Shown one piece after another: positions 34,970 through 44,782 of a DNA stretch of 64,000 nucleotides. Location of the stretch: the NCBI RefSeq assembly GCF_900129325.1, contig NZ_FQUP01000001.1, positions 1,344,615-1,408,614 of the forward strand, read 5' to 3'. This DNA is from Kaistia soli DSM 19436 (GTDB taxonomy: Bacteria; Pseudomonadota; Alphaproteobacteria; Rhizobiales; Kaistiaceae). Under the pieces are notes generated by a model, which was given only the letters and a program-made list of their open reading frames with translations, was not told the origin of the DNA and ran no database searches. A program made the translations under genes and the position numbers. The first letter of the stretch is position 1; each line of letters opens with the position of its first letter.

Positions 34970-36117
34970 CCGGACCTCATCTTGAGCATGGTGACGGCAA
35001 GCTTCAGCGCGATGTCGGCGGTGATGGCGATGGCGACGAGCGGCACGACGCCCAGCAAGACGAGGTCGATTGCGCTGCCGTTCAATCCCTGAAAGATGAT
35101 CGCGCCGAGGCCGCCCGCACCGATGAGCGCGGCAACGGCCGTGAGGCCGACAGCCTGCACGACGGTGACACGAAGACCCGCGACGACGACGGGCAGGGCG
35201 AGCGGCACCTCGACGCGTCGGAAGATCTGGGCCGGCGTCATGCCCATGCCGGTCGCCGCGTCGACCACGGAACCCGGCACCTGTTCGAGCCCCGCCGTGG
35301 TGCTTCTGACGATGGGCAGAAGCGAATAGAGCGTCAGGGCAATGATCGCCGGCGTTGCGCCGATGCCGGAGATGCCGATCCGTCCGAGGAGGGGCGCGAA
35401 TGCCACGAGGCCGGCGAGCGGCGCGATCAGGAGGCCGAACAGCGCGATCGACGGGATCGTCTGGATGATGTTGAGCACGGCGAAGACCGGTCTCCGCAAC
35501 CGCGCGCGGCGATCGAGCAGGACGCCGAGCGGCAGGCCGATGCCAAGCGTCGGCAGAAGCGTTGCGCCGACGATGGCGAGATGCGTCGCCACCGCGGTAG
35601 CGAAGACACTTCGCCGGTTGGCATATTCCTTCATGATTGAAAGCTGGTCGATCGCGCCGCCACCAATCACCGCCAGGATCGGCAGGATCAGCACGGCGCC
35701 GATCGTGATGCGCGCCGCCGGATTTGAAATGCCGCGCTGGAGCGCGTCGGCCGCCGCGAGCGCAGCCATTGCCTCGATGAGCCAGAAGGCACCACCGAAG
35801 GACGTGCGCGCCGATGGCGTTGCCGTGTCGGCAAGACGGATCGCCACGTCGCCGGCCAGCCAGAGCAAGGAGGCGGCGAGCGCAGCGGCCGAGACGGCGA
35901 GAACCAGATGCACCGCACGGCTCTGCGGCAAGAACGGGCCAACGACGAGCGGGAGCGCAGGCAAAAGCGCCATCCACCGGCCCGCGCCGAGCACGATAGC
36001 CCAGCTGACGGCCTGGCCCGAAAGCAGCCGGTTGGGCGCATGCGTCACGAAGGCAAGGCCGGCCGCCGCGGCCAAGCCGACAGCGACCAGCAGCAGGAGC
36101 ACGCGGTTCTTCAACAT
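34966..36117 (-). CDS. yehY: Osmoprotectant-type ABC permease with long N-terminus (YehY-like)
   Basis: 383 residues, about nine membrane helices. The first 180 residues are an extra membrane region, and the C-terminal 200 carry the transporter permease fold with EAA loop AATGMGMTPAQIFRRVEVPL. This two-part layout is typical of YehY. It follows osmF by 19 bases and overlaps the ATPase gene. Confidence 0.92.
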   Translation of the reverse strand: MLKNRVLLLLVAVGLAAAAGLAFVTHAPNRLLSGQAVSWAIVLGAGRWMALLPALPLVVGPFLPQSRAVHLVLAVSAAALAASLLWLAGDVAIRLADTATPSARTSFGGAFWLIEAMAALAAADALQRGISNPAARITIGAVLILPILAVIGGGAIDQLSIMKEYANRRSVFATAVATHLAIVGATLLPTLGIGLPLGVLLDRRARLRRPVFAVLNIIQTIPSIALFGLLIAPLAGLVAFAPLLGRIGISGIGATPAIIALTLYSLLPIVRSTTAGLEQVPGSVVDAATGMGMTPAQIFRRVEVPLALPVVVAGLRVTVVQAVGLTAVAALIGAGGLGAIIFQGLNGSAIDLVLLGVVPLVAIAITADIALKLAVTMLKMRSG

Positions 36118-36136
36118 CCGCGTTTCCGCGCTTTCG

Positions 36137-37063
36137 TTATTTCAGGAAGCCCTTTGACTTCAGGTAGTCCGAAGCAACCTGGCCGGCATCCTGGCCATCG
36201 ACGGCGATCTTCGCATTGAGGCCCTGCAGGGTCGGCGCGTCGAGGGACTGGAAGACAGGAGCGAGCAGATCCTTGATCTGCGGATAGTCCTTCAAGACTG
36301 CCTCGCGGATGATCGGAGTCGGCGCATAAACCGGCTGTACACCCTTGTCGTCGGCCAGCGCGACGAGGCCGAGCGCGGCCAGGGCGCCGTCCGTGCCATA
36401 GGCGAGGGAGCCGTTGACGCCGGATGTCTGTTCCGCCGCAGCGCGGATGAATGTCGTCGTATCGCCGCCGGCGAGGGTCACGATCTGGTCCGGCCCGAGC
36501 TTGAAGCCATAGGCAGTCTGGAACGCCGGCAGAGCCGCCGGGCTCTCGACGAATTCAGCCGACGCGGCGATCTTGAACGTGCCGCCGCCGTTCAGCCATT
36601 TGGCAAAATCCTCAAGCGTCTTCAGATTGTTGGCATCGGCGACATCCTTGCGGACCGCGATCACCCATGTGTTGTCGGCCGGGGCGGGCGTCAGCCAGAC
36701 GATCTTGTTGGCGTCGTAATCGAGAGCTTTGACCTTCTCATAGCCTTCCTTGGCGTTCTTCCAGACCGGATCGCTGTCGATCGAGAAGAAGAACGCGCCG
36801 TTGCCCGTATATTCCGGATAGAGATCGACCTCGCCGGCAGTGATGGCGCCCCGGACGATCTTGGTATTGCCGAGCGAGACCTTGTTGACGGTAGGAATGC
36901 CGTTGGCCTCAAGGACATCGATAATGATGTTGCCGAGGAGCGCGCCCTCGGTATCGATCTTGGAGCCAACGCGGACGGGGTCGGCCGCTTGGGCAAGCGT
37001 CGCGCCCATCAGCGTTGCCATGGTTGCCGCGATCAAGGCGCGGCGATTGAGGATGGCGATCAT
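36137..37063 (-). CDS. osmF: Osmoprotectant-type ABC substrate-binding protein (OsmF/YehZ-like)
   Basis: 308 residues. Signal peptide MIAILNRRALIAATMATLMG with cleavage after AQAA. VRVGSKIDTEGALLGNIIID and GEVDLYPEYTGNGAFFF match the OpuAC/YehZ substrate-binding fold. It is the first gene of the importer operon and is divergent from the hybrid kinase gene, with about 330 bases in between. Confidence 0.93.
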   Translation of the reverse strand: MIAILNRRALIAATMATLMGATLAQAADPVRVGSKIDTEGALLGNIIIDVLEANGIPTVNKVSLGNTKIVRGAITAGEVDLYPEYTGNGAFFFSIDSDPVWKNAKEGYEKVKALDYDANKIVWLTPAPADNTWVIAVRKDVADANNLKTLEDFAKWLNGGGTFKIAASAEFVESPAALPAFQTAYGFKLGPDQIVTLAGGDTTTFIRAAAEQTSGVNGSLAYGTDGALAALGLVALADDKGVQPVYAPTPIIREAVLKDYPQIKDLLAPVFQSLDAPTLQGLNAKIAVDGQDAGQVASDYLKSKGFLK

Positions 37064-37390
37064 GCTTCGTCTCCTTCAAGGGCCGCTCTGGAGCGGCGAT
37101 TGATGCGATGGGTATGAATGACGCGCTCGGCCCAGCCCCCCAGGGTTGGGCAAAAAAACCGAATTTCAGGAACTGTACCCTATTCGTTCTTCGTGGTCAT
37201 CGGCAATTGGAGCTCGATTTATTGCGTTCTTTCTCGGTGCGGTGGTTCGGCGTTGCCCCAATTGCGTCGAATTGCGAACGCTGTTGCCGAGCCCTCATTT
37301 CGTTCGCCCTCGCGGCTCAGCGCGCATTGGCGTTAGGAACCCGTCGCGTATAGGCTTTGAACGGTATCACTCAACTGCCGCGAGCCCCAC
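37064..37390. promoter_or_regulatory. Divergent intergenic region osmF / hybrid kinase
   Basis: About 330 bases that must hold two outward promoters. I see no clear sigma-70 pair, sigma-54 motif or strong palindrome. Short open frames across it are not credible genes. Confidence 0.4.
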
Positions 37391-39565
37391 TTGCCTTTCT
37401 CGACCGCGAAACAGCTGCGTCTCAATCTCGATGTCACCCGTCTCGTCGCATTGATGGGCATGCTGGGCATCCTGCTGACGCTGGCGACGACGGCATATCT
37501 GGCGCAACGCGAATATCAGCAGCGCTTCCGGGACGCCAAAAACGAGCTGGTGACGGAAGCCTTTTTTCTCTCGGACCATGCCAATCGGCTGTTCGAAGTT
37601 GCGATGATCGCGCTCTCCAGCGCTCGCTCGCTCGCCGCGGGCCGGAGTTGGGACGATATCGCCAACAATCCGCAACTGGCGCGACAGTTCCGCGATCTTG
37701 CGAGTGCGATTCCCTATATCGAGGATGTCTGGCTGAACGATTCGACCGGTCAGCTCCGCGCGACATCCTTTGCCTTTCCCGCCCCGAAGTCGGACGCCTC
37801 GGATCGCGAGAATTTCAAGGCATCGCAACTTCCGGTCGACGAACTGTTTGTCGGGCCGCTGATCCGCGGCAAGGTCACGCGGCGGCCGACATTCCTGCTC
37901 TCCAACCGCATGCAGACCGCGGATGGCGGGTTCAACGGCATGGTCTCGGTTACGGCGGACCTCGCTTATTTCAGCGACTATTGGCAGGGCGTGGCGCTCC
38001 CCTATGATGCGCGAGTCACGATTACCCGTGTGCCGACGCTGGAGGTGCTGGCCGAATTCCCCGAGCGTAGCGAGCGGCCGGCAACGCCCGAAGGGCTTGG
38101 CAAGAGCGTCGCCTACGCGCCGGGCGATGGCGAATATGCCTCCGAAGGCCCGAATGGCCGCTTTGGCGCTTTCCGCAAGGTCGGCGACCATCCGATCTAT
38201 CTGACGGTCGATATCTCTGATGCTGCTGTTGTCGCCGGGTGGAAGTCGTGGCTCGCCAACATCCTCCCGGTGCCGGCCATCGCGATCGCGCTGTTCGGCG
38301 TCCTGAGCTGGCTGGCGATCCGGGATTCCCGGATGCGGCACGCTTCGCAACTGTCGCTGGCTGCCGCCAACGAGGGTTTGCTGGTTGAGATGAAGCGCCG
38401 CGAATCCGCCGAGGACCAGCTTCGCCAACTGCAGAAGATCGAGGCGATCGGTCAATTGACGGGCGGAATCGCACATGACTTCAACAACATGCTGGCGATC
38501 ATCGTCGGCAGCCTCGGGCTGATGGAGAAGCGTCTGAAGCGCGGCGAACGCGACATCGAGAAATATTTGACGTCAGCTCAGGAAGGCGCCAGCCGGGCCG
38601 CCGCGCTGACGCAGCGGCTGCTCGCCTTCGCGCGCAAGCAGCCCCTTGCGCCTCAGACGATCGACCCGAACCGCTTCGTCGCCGGCATGTCGGATCTGCT
38701 GCAGCGGACGCTGACCGAGTCGATTCGCATCGAAACGGTACTCGCCGCCGGGCTCTGGAAGGTTCGTGTCGATCCGGCCCAGCTTGAGAACGCGCTCCTC
38801 AACCTTTCGGTCAATGCGCGGGATGCCATGCCGCAGGGTGGACGGCTCACGATCGAGACGGCGAATGCGAGCATCGATCCGGCTTATTCGGCGGCAAACG
38901 GCGATGTTCCCGCCGGACAATATGCGATGATCGCGGTGACCGACACGGGCACGGGCATGCCGCCCGAAATCATCAAGCGTGTCTTCGAACCCTTTTTCAC
39001 GACCAAGGGAATCGGCAAGGGCAGCGGCCTCGGCCTGTCGCAGGTCTATGGCTTCGTTCGCCAGTCCGGCGGGCAGGTCACGATCTATTCCGAGCTTGGC
39101 CAGGGCTCGACGGTAAAGATCTACCTGCCGCGCCATTACGGGGTCGATGCCGAATTCGACAAGGATCAGCCGGCAGTCGATGGCCGGCCGACGGGCTCGC
39201 CCGACGAGGTGATCCTTGTGGTGGAGGACGAGGCCGGCGTGCGGCAGCTCAGCGTCGAGGCGTTGCGCGATCTTGGCTATACGGTCATCGATGCCAGCGG
39301 AGCCGGCCGTGCGCTGGAGCTGATCGAAACCAACTCGCGCATCGATCTCCTGTTCACCGACATCATCATGCCGGACATCAACGGAAGAGAACTCGCCGAT
39401 CGGGCGCGGGCGCTGCGGCCGCTGATGAAGGTGCTGTATACCACCGGCTACACGCGCAACGCAGTGGTGCATAACGGCCTCCTCGATCCGGGTGTCCGCC
39501 TGCTTGGCAAACCCTTCTCGATCGATCAGCTTGCGGCCAGCGTCCGGGCCGCGCTCGATTCCTGA
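37391..39565 (+). CDS. CACHE-type hybrid histidine kinase
   Basis: 724 residues with a TTG start. Membrane helices at about 16-38 and 290-310 enclose a periplasmic CACHE-type sensor (with YFSDYWQGVALPYDARV). A short coiled linker precedes GGIAHDFNNMLAIIVGSLGL (phospho-His), N-box ALLNLSVNARDAMP, G-box GSGLGLSQVYGF, then a C-terminal receiver: ILVVEDEAGVRQ and LLFTDIIMPDINGREL. No HPt domain or separate regulator is adjacent, so its output partner is elsewhere. Confidence 0.93.
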   Translation: MPFSTAKQLRLNLDVTRLVALMGMLGILLTLATTAYLAQREYQQRFRDAKNELVTEAFFLSDHANRLFEVAMIALSSARSLAAGRSWDDIANNPQLARQFRDLASAIPYIEDVWLNDSTGQLRATSFAFPAPKSDASDRENFKASQLPVDELFVGPLIRGKVTRRPTFLLSNRMQTADGGFNGMVSVTADLAYFSDYWQGVALPYDARVTITRVPTLEVLAEFPERSERPATPEGLGKSVAYAPGDGEYASEGPNGRFGAFRKVGDHPIYLTVDISDAAVVAGWKSWLANILPVPAIAIALFGVLSWLAIRDSRMRHASQLSLAAANEGLLVEMKRRESAEDQLRQLQKIEAIGQLTGGIAHDFNNMLAIIVGSLGLMEKRLKRGERDIEKYLTSAQEGASRAAALTQRLLAFARKQPLAPQTIDPNRFVAGMSDLLQRTLTESIRIETVLAAGLWKVRVDPAQLENALLNLSVNARDAMPQGGRLTIETANASIDPAYSAANGDVPAGQYAMIAVTDTGTGMPPEIIKRVFEPFFTTKGIGKGSGLGLSQVYGFVRQSGGQVTIYSELGQGSTVKIYLPRHYGVDAEFDKDQPAVDGRPTGSPDEVILVVEDEAGVRQLSVEALRDLGYTVIDASGAGRALELIETNSRIDLLFTDIIMPDINGRELADRARALRPLMKVLYTTGYTRNAVVHNGLLDPGVRLLGKPFSIDQLAASVRAALDS

Positions 39566-39612
39566 CGGCGGCGCGCGCCGCCGCAGGCGACGCCTCGGGG
39601 AGGGGCGCCGTG

Positions 39613-41244
39613 ATGGCAGACAAGACCTTCGCCATGCCTTCCATTCTCAATCGCTATTTCATCTTTGCCGCCTGCCTCCTGCTCGCGCTCGTCTTTCTGA
39701 CGCTGGTGATCGCAACCGGGCGCGGCTTCCTGCCACTCGCGATCTTCGCCGCGCTCGGTCTTATCGGCATTCGCGACCTCATCCAGACGCGCCACGCCAT
39801 CCTGCGCAATTATCCGGTGATCGGACATATGCGCTACCTCTTCGAGGAGGTGCGGCCGGAGCTCAGGCAATATCTCTTCGAGGATGATCGCGACGAAGTG
39901 CCCTTCTCGCGCACGCAGCGATCGCTCGTCTATCAGCGGGCCAAGAACGAGCCGGACCAAAGGCCATTCGGCACGCTGCTCGATGTCTATGGCGAGCGCT
40001 ACGAATTCATGGGGCATTCGGTGCGCCCTGTCCCGGTGCCAGATCCGGCGAGCTTTCGCGTGCCGATCGGCAACGAACAGTGTGACCAGCCCTACGACGC
40101 GTCGGTTCTCAACATTTCGGCGATGAGCTTCGGCGCCCTGTCAGCCGCCGCGATACGAGCGCTCAACAAGGGCGCGCGCGAGGGCGGCTTCGCGCATGAT
40201 ACCGGCGAGGGCAGCATCAGCCCCTATCACGAGGAGTTCGGCGGCGATCTCGTCTGGCAGGTGGCGAGCGGCTATTTCGGCTGCCGCAAGGACGATGGCA
40301 GCTTCGATCCGGACAAGTTCGCGGCCCGTGCCGCAAGCCCGCAGGTCAAGATGATCGAGCTGAAGCTCAGCCAGGGCGCGAAACCAGGCCATGGCGGCAT
40401 CTTGCCGGGCCACAAGGTCTCGGCCGAGATTGCCCGCGTCCGGGGCATTCCCGAGGGCCGCGACTGCATCTCGCCGGCGCGCCATTCGAGCTTCGATACG
40501 CCGCTCGGCATGATGCGGTTTCTCGCGGAGCTTCGCCGTCTTTCAGGCGGCAAGCCGGTTGGCTTCAAGCTCGCCCTCGGCCATCCATGGGAATTCATGA
40601 GCATCGTCAAGGCGATGCTGGCGACGGGGATCGTGCCGGATTTCATCGTGGTCGACGGTGCCGAGGGCGGCACGGGCGCCGCACCGGTCGAGTTCACCGA
40701 TCACATCGGCATTCCGATGCATGAGGGCCTGCTGCTGGTCCACAACACGCTGGTCGGCGCGGGTCTCAGGCCTCAGGTCAAGATCGGCGTCGCCGGCAAG
40801 GTGATCTCGGCCTTCGATATCGCATCCTGCCTCGCGACCGGAGCCGACTGGGTCAATATGGCCCGCGGTTTCATGTTCGCGATCGGCTGCGTCCAGTCGC
40901 TGTCCTGCCATACCAACACCTGCCCGACAGGCGTTGCGACGCAGGATCCGCTGCGTCAGCGCTCGCTCGTCGTTGCCGACAAGGCCGAGCGGGTTGCGGC
41001 CTTCCATCGCCATACGCTCGCGGCGCTCGCCGAGATGCTCGCCGCCGCGGGTCTCAGCCACCCCGCGCAACTCGCGCCGCATCATCTTGCGCGCCGCGTC
41101 ACGCCAACGGAAATCCGCCTGCTGTCGCAGCTGCACGTTTTCCTGAAGCCGGGCGAACTGTTAGAGCCCGCCGCGAAGGAGGGCTTCTATCAGACCGTCT
41201 GGGCGCGGGCGCAGGCCGAAAGTTTCGACGCGCTGCCCGTATAG
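39613..41244 (+). CDS. FMN-binding glutamate-synthase-like protein
   Basis: 543 residues; GTG at 39610 directly before the ATG is an alternative, with GGGAGGGG upstream. Two hydrophobic helices lie at the N-terminus (about 12-55). The rest is the glutamate synthase FMN barrel: LNISAMSFGALSAAAIRAL, ISPARHSSFDT, DGAEGGTGAAPVEFTDH and an iron-sulfur motif CVQSLSCHTNTCPTGVATQD (three cysteines, 3Fe-4S type). The glutaminase domain is missing, as usual in this stand-alone family. It likely transfers electrons in a redox reaction of unknown substrate. It is convergent with the cystathionine lyase gene, leaving five bases. Confidence 0.92.
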   Translation: MADKTFAMPSILNRYFIFAACLLLALVFLTLVIATGRGFLPLAIFAALGLIGIRDLIQTRHAILRNYPVIGHMRYLFEEVRPELRQYLFEDDRDEVPFSRTQRSLVYQRAKNEPDQRPFGTLLDVYGERYEFMGHSVRPVPVPDPASFRVPIGNEQCDQPYDASVLNISAMSFGALSAAAIRALNKGAREGGFAHDTGEGSISPYHEEFGGDLVWQVASGYFGCRKDDGSFDPDKFAARAASPQVKMIELKLSQGAKPGHGGILPGHKVSAEIARVRGIPEGRDCISPARHSSFDTPLGMMRFLAELRRLSGGKPVGFKLALGHPWEFMSIVKAMLATGIVPDFIVVDGAEGGTGAAPVEFTDHIGIPMHEGLLLVHNTLVGAGLRPQVKIGVAGKVISAFDIASCLATGADWVNMARGFMFAIGCVQSLSCHTNTCPTGVATQDPLRQRSLVVADKAERVAAFHRHTLAALAEMLAAAGLSHPAQLAPHHLARRVTPTEIRLLSQLHVFLKPGELLEPAAKEGFYQTVWARAQAESFDALPV

Positions 41245-41249
41245 TGTCG

Positions 41250-42419
41250 TCAGCGAAGCGCTTGCACGATGTCGGCGATGAGGTCGTCGGCCTCCTCGAT
41301 GCCGGCGGAGATGCGGACGAGCGAATCCGAGATGCCGATCGCGGCACGTTGGTCGGCCGGGATCGAAGCATGCGTCATGGTGGCCGGATGCTCGATCAGG
41401 CTTTCGACGCCGCCGAGGCTTTCGGCGAGGGCGAACAGCTGCACCCGCTCCAGGAAGCGCTTCGTCGCGGCGAGATCGCGGTCGAATTCGACGGTGATCA
41501 TGCCGCCGAAGGCATGCATCTGCCGCCGGGCGAGATCATGCTGCGGATGGCTTTCGAGACCCGGATAGCGGACGCTCTTCACATCGGGCCGCGCTTCCAG
41601 GAAGCGGGCGATCGCCATGCCGTTTTCCGAGTGCCGCTGCATCCGGAGCGCCAGGGTCTTCAGGCCACGCAACGCGAGAAAACTGTCGAACGGGCCCGAG
41701 ATCGCGCCGACGGCATTCTGCAGGAATTTGATCTTCTCGGCGAGGTCGGCACGCGAGCCCACAACGACCGAACCGCCGACCATGTCAGAATGGCCGTTCA
41801 GATACTTGGTCGTCGAATGCACGACGATGTCGATGCCGAGTTCCAGCGGGCGCTGGATATAAGGGCTGGCGAAGGTGTTGTCCGCGACCGCGATGACATT
41901 GTGTCGGCGCGCGATGGCGGCGACGCCCTCGAGATCGACGATGCGCAGCATCGGGTTGGTCGGCGTCTCGACCCAAAGCATCTTTGTTTCCGGACGGATC
42001 GCCGCTTCGACTGCGGCGAGGTCCGTGAAGTCGACAAAGGAGACGTCGAGACCGGCGGAGCGCTTGCGCACGCGCTCCAGCAGGCGAAACGTGCCGCCAT
42101 AGATGTCGTCGGTCGCGACGATGTGGTCGCCGCTGTCGAGCAGCTCGAGCGTCGTGGAGATCGCAGCGAGGCCTGACGCGAAGGCAAATCCGGCACTGCC
42201 GCTTTCGAGATCCGCGATCGCCCGCTCGAAAGCGAAGCGAGTCGGGTTCTGCGAGCGGGCATATTCGAAGCCCTTGTGGACGCCCGGGCTTTCCTGCGCA
42301 TAGGTCGAGGTGGCGTAGATCGGCACCATCACCGCGCCCGTCAGCGGATCGTGACTCTGGCCGCCATGGATAGTGCGGGTGGCGAAGGCGAGGCGGTTCG
42401 AGCGTTCAGATGCGGTCAA
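41250..42419 (-). CDS. Cystathionine gamma-lyase/synthase-type PLP enzyme
   Basis: 389 residues of the Cys/Met-metabolism PLP family. ATRTIHGGQSHDPLTGAVMV, YARSQNPTRFAFERAIADLE and HSTTKYLNGHSDMVGG (PLP lysine in T-T-K-Y) are characteristic. The start overlaps the stop of the beta-synthase gene by four bases. The pair forms the reverse trans-sulfuration route, converting homocysteine via cystathionine to cysteine. On sequence alone, gamma-lyase is favoured over gamma-synthase by this context. Confidence 0.9.
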   Translation of the reverse strand: MTASERSNRLAFATRTIHGGQSHDPLTGAVMVPIYATSTYAQESPGVHKGFEYARSQNPTRFAFERAIADLESGSAGFAFASGLAAISTTLELLDSGDHIVATDDIYGGTFRLLERVRKRSAGLDVSFVDFTDLAAVEAAIRPETKMLWVETPTNPMLRIVDLEGVAAIARRHNVIAVADNTFASPYIQRPLELGIDIVVHSTTKYLNGHSDMVGGSVVVGSRADLAEKIKFLQNAVGAISGPFDSFLALRGLKTLALRMQRHSENGMAIARFLEARPDVKSVRYPGLESHPQHDLARRQMHAFGGMITVEFDRDLAATKRFLERVQLFALAESLGGVESLIEHPATMTHASIPADQRAAIGISDSLVRISAGIEEADDLIADIVQALR

Positions 42420-43828
42420 GGCGAGAGCCTCAGATGGTTGATGAGATCGACGCGGGTGATGAGGCCGACGAATTCGTCGTCGTCCATGACGATCGCGACT
42501 TCGTTTCGCTCGAAGATCGGCAGCAACGCGTCGACGGGCGCTGTCGAGGGAACGGTGTGGAGATGGGTGACCATCGAATCCGCGACAGCCGCACTGAATT
42601 TGCCGGGCTCGCCCTGGCGCAACCGTCCAAGGCCCGCGAGAACGTCGCTCTCATCGAGGATGCCGACGAGACGGCCATCCTCGATGACTGGCAATTGCGA
42701 GACATCGGCACCGCGCATCCGGCCATAGGCGGTCGACAGTGTATCGGCCGGCGACACGGTGACCGTGCCGCCTTCGGCGTGCGAGCGCGCGACGAGATCG
42801 CGGAGATTGCCGTGTTTCAGCCGCTCGGCGAGCCCCTGCTCAGCGACCCAGACATCGTTGAAGACCTTGGAAAGGTATTTGTTGCCGCTGTCGCAGACGA
42901 AGGTGACGACGTTCTTTGGTTCGGTCTGCTCCCGGCAATAGCGCAGCGCCGCCGCGAGCAGAGTGCCTGATGACGAGCCGGCCAGGATGCCTTCCTGGGC
43001 CAGAAGCGCGCGTGCGGTCGCGATGCTTTCGCGGTCGGTAATCGTGAAGGCGCGCGCGACCAGCGAGAGATCGGCATTCGGCGGTACGAAATCCTCGCCA
43101 ATACCTTCTACCGCCCAGGAGCCCGCCTCGATCATCTGGCCGGTCTCGATCAGCGGCGCCAGCACCGAGCCCTTCGGATCGGCGAGCACCATCCTGGTCT
43201 TCGGCGACGCGCGGCGGAAGAAGCGTCCGAGACCCGACAGCGTGCCGCCCGAGCCGACGCCGACCACGACTGCATCGACGTCGCCTCCAAGCTGTTCCAG
43301 GATTTCGGGGCCGGTCGTCGTCTCGTGCGCCAGAGGGTTGGCGGGATTGCCGAACTGGTTCACGTAAAAACCGCCGGTCTCGGCAGCAATGCGCTCGGCC
43401 ATGTCCTGGTAATATTCGGGATGACCTTTGCCGACGTCGGATCGCGTCGTGCGCACATCGGCGCCGAGGGCACGCAAATGCTGCACTTTCTCGCGCGACA
43501 TCTTGTCGGGAACGACCAAGATGAGATGATAGCCTTTTGGCAGGCCGACCTGGGCGAGCCCAAGGCCGGTATTGCCGGCCGTTGCTTCGACGATCGTCCC
43601 GCCTGGCTTCAGGCGGCCATCGCGCTCGGCGGCGGCGATCATCGAAAGGGCGATGCGATCCTTGATTGATCCGCCGGGGTTCTGGCTCTCGAGCTTGACG
43701 AAAAGGCGGCAGAGTCCGGTGTCGAAGGTCGTCAGCTCGACGATCGGCGTGCGGCCGATCAGATCGAGGCTGGAGCGCACAGGCGGCGGCAAAGGCAGCG
43801 CGACATCGCTCCGGGAGTTTGTCATCAT
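42416..43828 (-). CDS. Cystathionine beta-synthase (with CBS pair)
   Basis: 470 residues. The catalytic part (about 20-340) has NPGGSIKDRIALSMI (PLP lysine), ATAGNTGLGLA and VGSGGTLSGLG. Two CBS repeats follow (about 350-470: SLSTAYGRMRGADVSQLPVI and ERNEVAIVMDDDEFVGLITR), a typical regulatory module. The enzyme joins homocysteine and serine to cystathionine. It is first in the operon with the lyase. No SAM riboswitch was recognised in the 200 bases upstream. Confidence 0.92.
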   Translation of the reverse strand: MMTNSRSDVALPLPPPVRSSLDLIGRTPIVELTTFDTGLCRLFVKLESQNPGGSIKDRIALSMIAAAERDGRLKPGGTIVEATAGNTGLGLAQVGLPKGYHLILVVPDKMSREKVQHLRALGADVRTTRSDVGKGHPEYYQDMAERIAAETGGFYVNQFGNPANPLAHETTTGPEILEQLGGDVDAVVVGVGSGGTLSGLGRFFRRASPKTRMVLADPKGSVLAPLIETGQMIEAGSWAVEGIGEDFVPPNADLSLVARAFTITDRESIATARALLAQEGILAGSSSGTLLAAALRYCREQTEPKNVVTFVCDSGNKYLSKVFNDVWVAEQGLAERLKHGNLRDLVARSHAEGGTVTVSPADTLSTAYGRMRGADVSQLPVIEDGRLVGILDESDVLAGLGRLRQGEPGKFSAAVADSMVTHLHTVPSTAPVDALLPIFERNEVAIVMDDDEFVGLITRVDLINHLRLSP

Positions 43829-44032
43829 CCTGCCTCCGGCACGGGAAACCTTGCCTTCATCTAGTGGGAAGGCCGAGCCCGCTCAAGGGCAGGATATCTC
43901 CATCGGACGCAAGCGCGCGGAATGATTTTCCGCTGCACGGCATATAGGGCACGCCCCCGGCAATCGATCAGCCTATAGGGCGGCTGCACGCGCAATTCCA
44001 TTTCAGCGCTAAGCCTACGGCCAAAGCTGGCG

Positions 44033-44239
44033 TCAGGACACGCGCCGCTCGAGCTGCTCGATCTGCGGAACGATGATCTGGTCGTAGACGCGCCGCTGCG
44101 TGTCGTCCAGCACCGCCGCGCCGTCGCTGATCACCATCTGCATGATACGGAAGGCCTTGGAGCGACGCTTGATCTTGCCCTCATCAACCAGTCGTTCAAG
44201 GGCAGCCGTCAGGAATATTCGACGCAACATCGATCTCAT
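44033..44239 (-). CDS. Small hypothetical protein
   Basis: 68 residues from MRSMLRRIFLTAALERLVDE; a longer reading frame upstream is not credible. It is a predominantly helical, basic protein (KIKRRSKAFRIMQMVISDGA) with a C-terminal hydrophilic helix. No domain is recognised. Single gene; short intergenic DNA on both sides. Confidence 0.5.
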   Translation of the reverse strand: MRSMLRRIFLTAALERLVDEGKIKRRSKAFRIMQMVISDGAAVLDDTQRRVYDQIIVPQIEQLERRVS

Positions 44240-44483
44240 CCCGCCGTTATGATTCTCTTCGTGAAGAATCCGTTTATTCGGCAGCGAAATCAAGGCATCA
44301 AAGCGGCTGAGCCTCTGATCACCTGTTTGTCCAACGGTTTCCTGGCGGAGGTGCCCATGGCGACGGCCCATGGCGGTGGCGTTGCAGGCCCGCCGGACGC
44401 GAGAACAAATTCAGTTGCAGTGAAACTCGTTGCCGCTGGCAGCACGCGGCCTATAATGGCAGCGGTTCAGGAGTTCATCACTT

Positions 44484-44693
44484 ATGCAGAAGAAACTGGT
44501 TGCCCTCCGGGGGCGCCTTGTCGAAGAGCAGCAGAAGCTTATCTCGCAGGCGGCGTTGTCCGGCGTTTTGCCCACCGATAGTGCCATCCGCAAGATTTCC
44601 GATATCGAGAATTCGATCATGGCCGTCGAACACATGATCGAAGAACTGGGAAGCTCGAAGGCTCCCGCGAAGGGCGCCGCCAGCAAGGCATGA
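44484..44693 (+). CDS. Small helical hypothetical protein
   Basis: 69 residues: MQKKLVALRGRLVEEQQKLI then a helix ending in VEHMIEELGSSKAP and an Ala/Lys tail. The regular heptad spacing suggests a two-helix coiled coil. It is followed 90 bases later by another helical hypothetical gene in the same direction. Function unknown. Confidence 0.6.
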   Translation: MQKKLVALRGRLVEEQQKLISQAALSGVLPTDSAIRKISDIENSIMAVEHMIEELGSSKAPAKGAASKA

Positions 44694-44782
44694 CATGCCG
44701 GCGCTGGACTGTAGCGCGAACAGGCATTCTATCGGTGGTGGATACCGCCTTGGCGAATCCACTGGGGGAATAGTATAGTTCC

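Noticed and set aside
34970-35977. Upstream extension of the YehX ATPase frame to 646 codons
   Set aside because: The extra part overlaps the YehY permease and is low-complexity Arg-rich; the ATG at 34969 overlaps the permease stop as expected.
43829-44032. Possible riboswitch upstream of the cystathionine beta-synthase gene
   Set aside because: No SAM-II or SAH riboswitch core was recognisable by eye.
44249-44581. 110-codon plus-strand frame
   Set aside because: Overlaps the start of the credible 69-aa gene in another frame and shows no domain.
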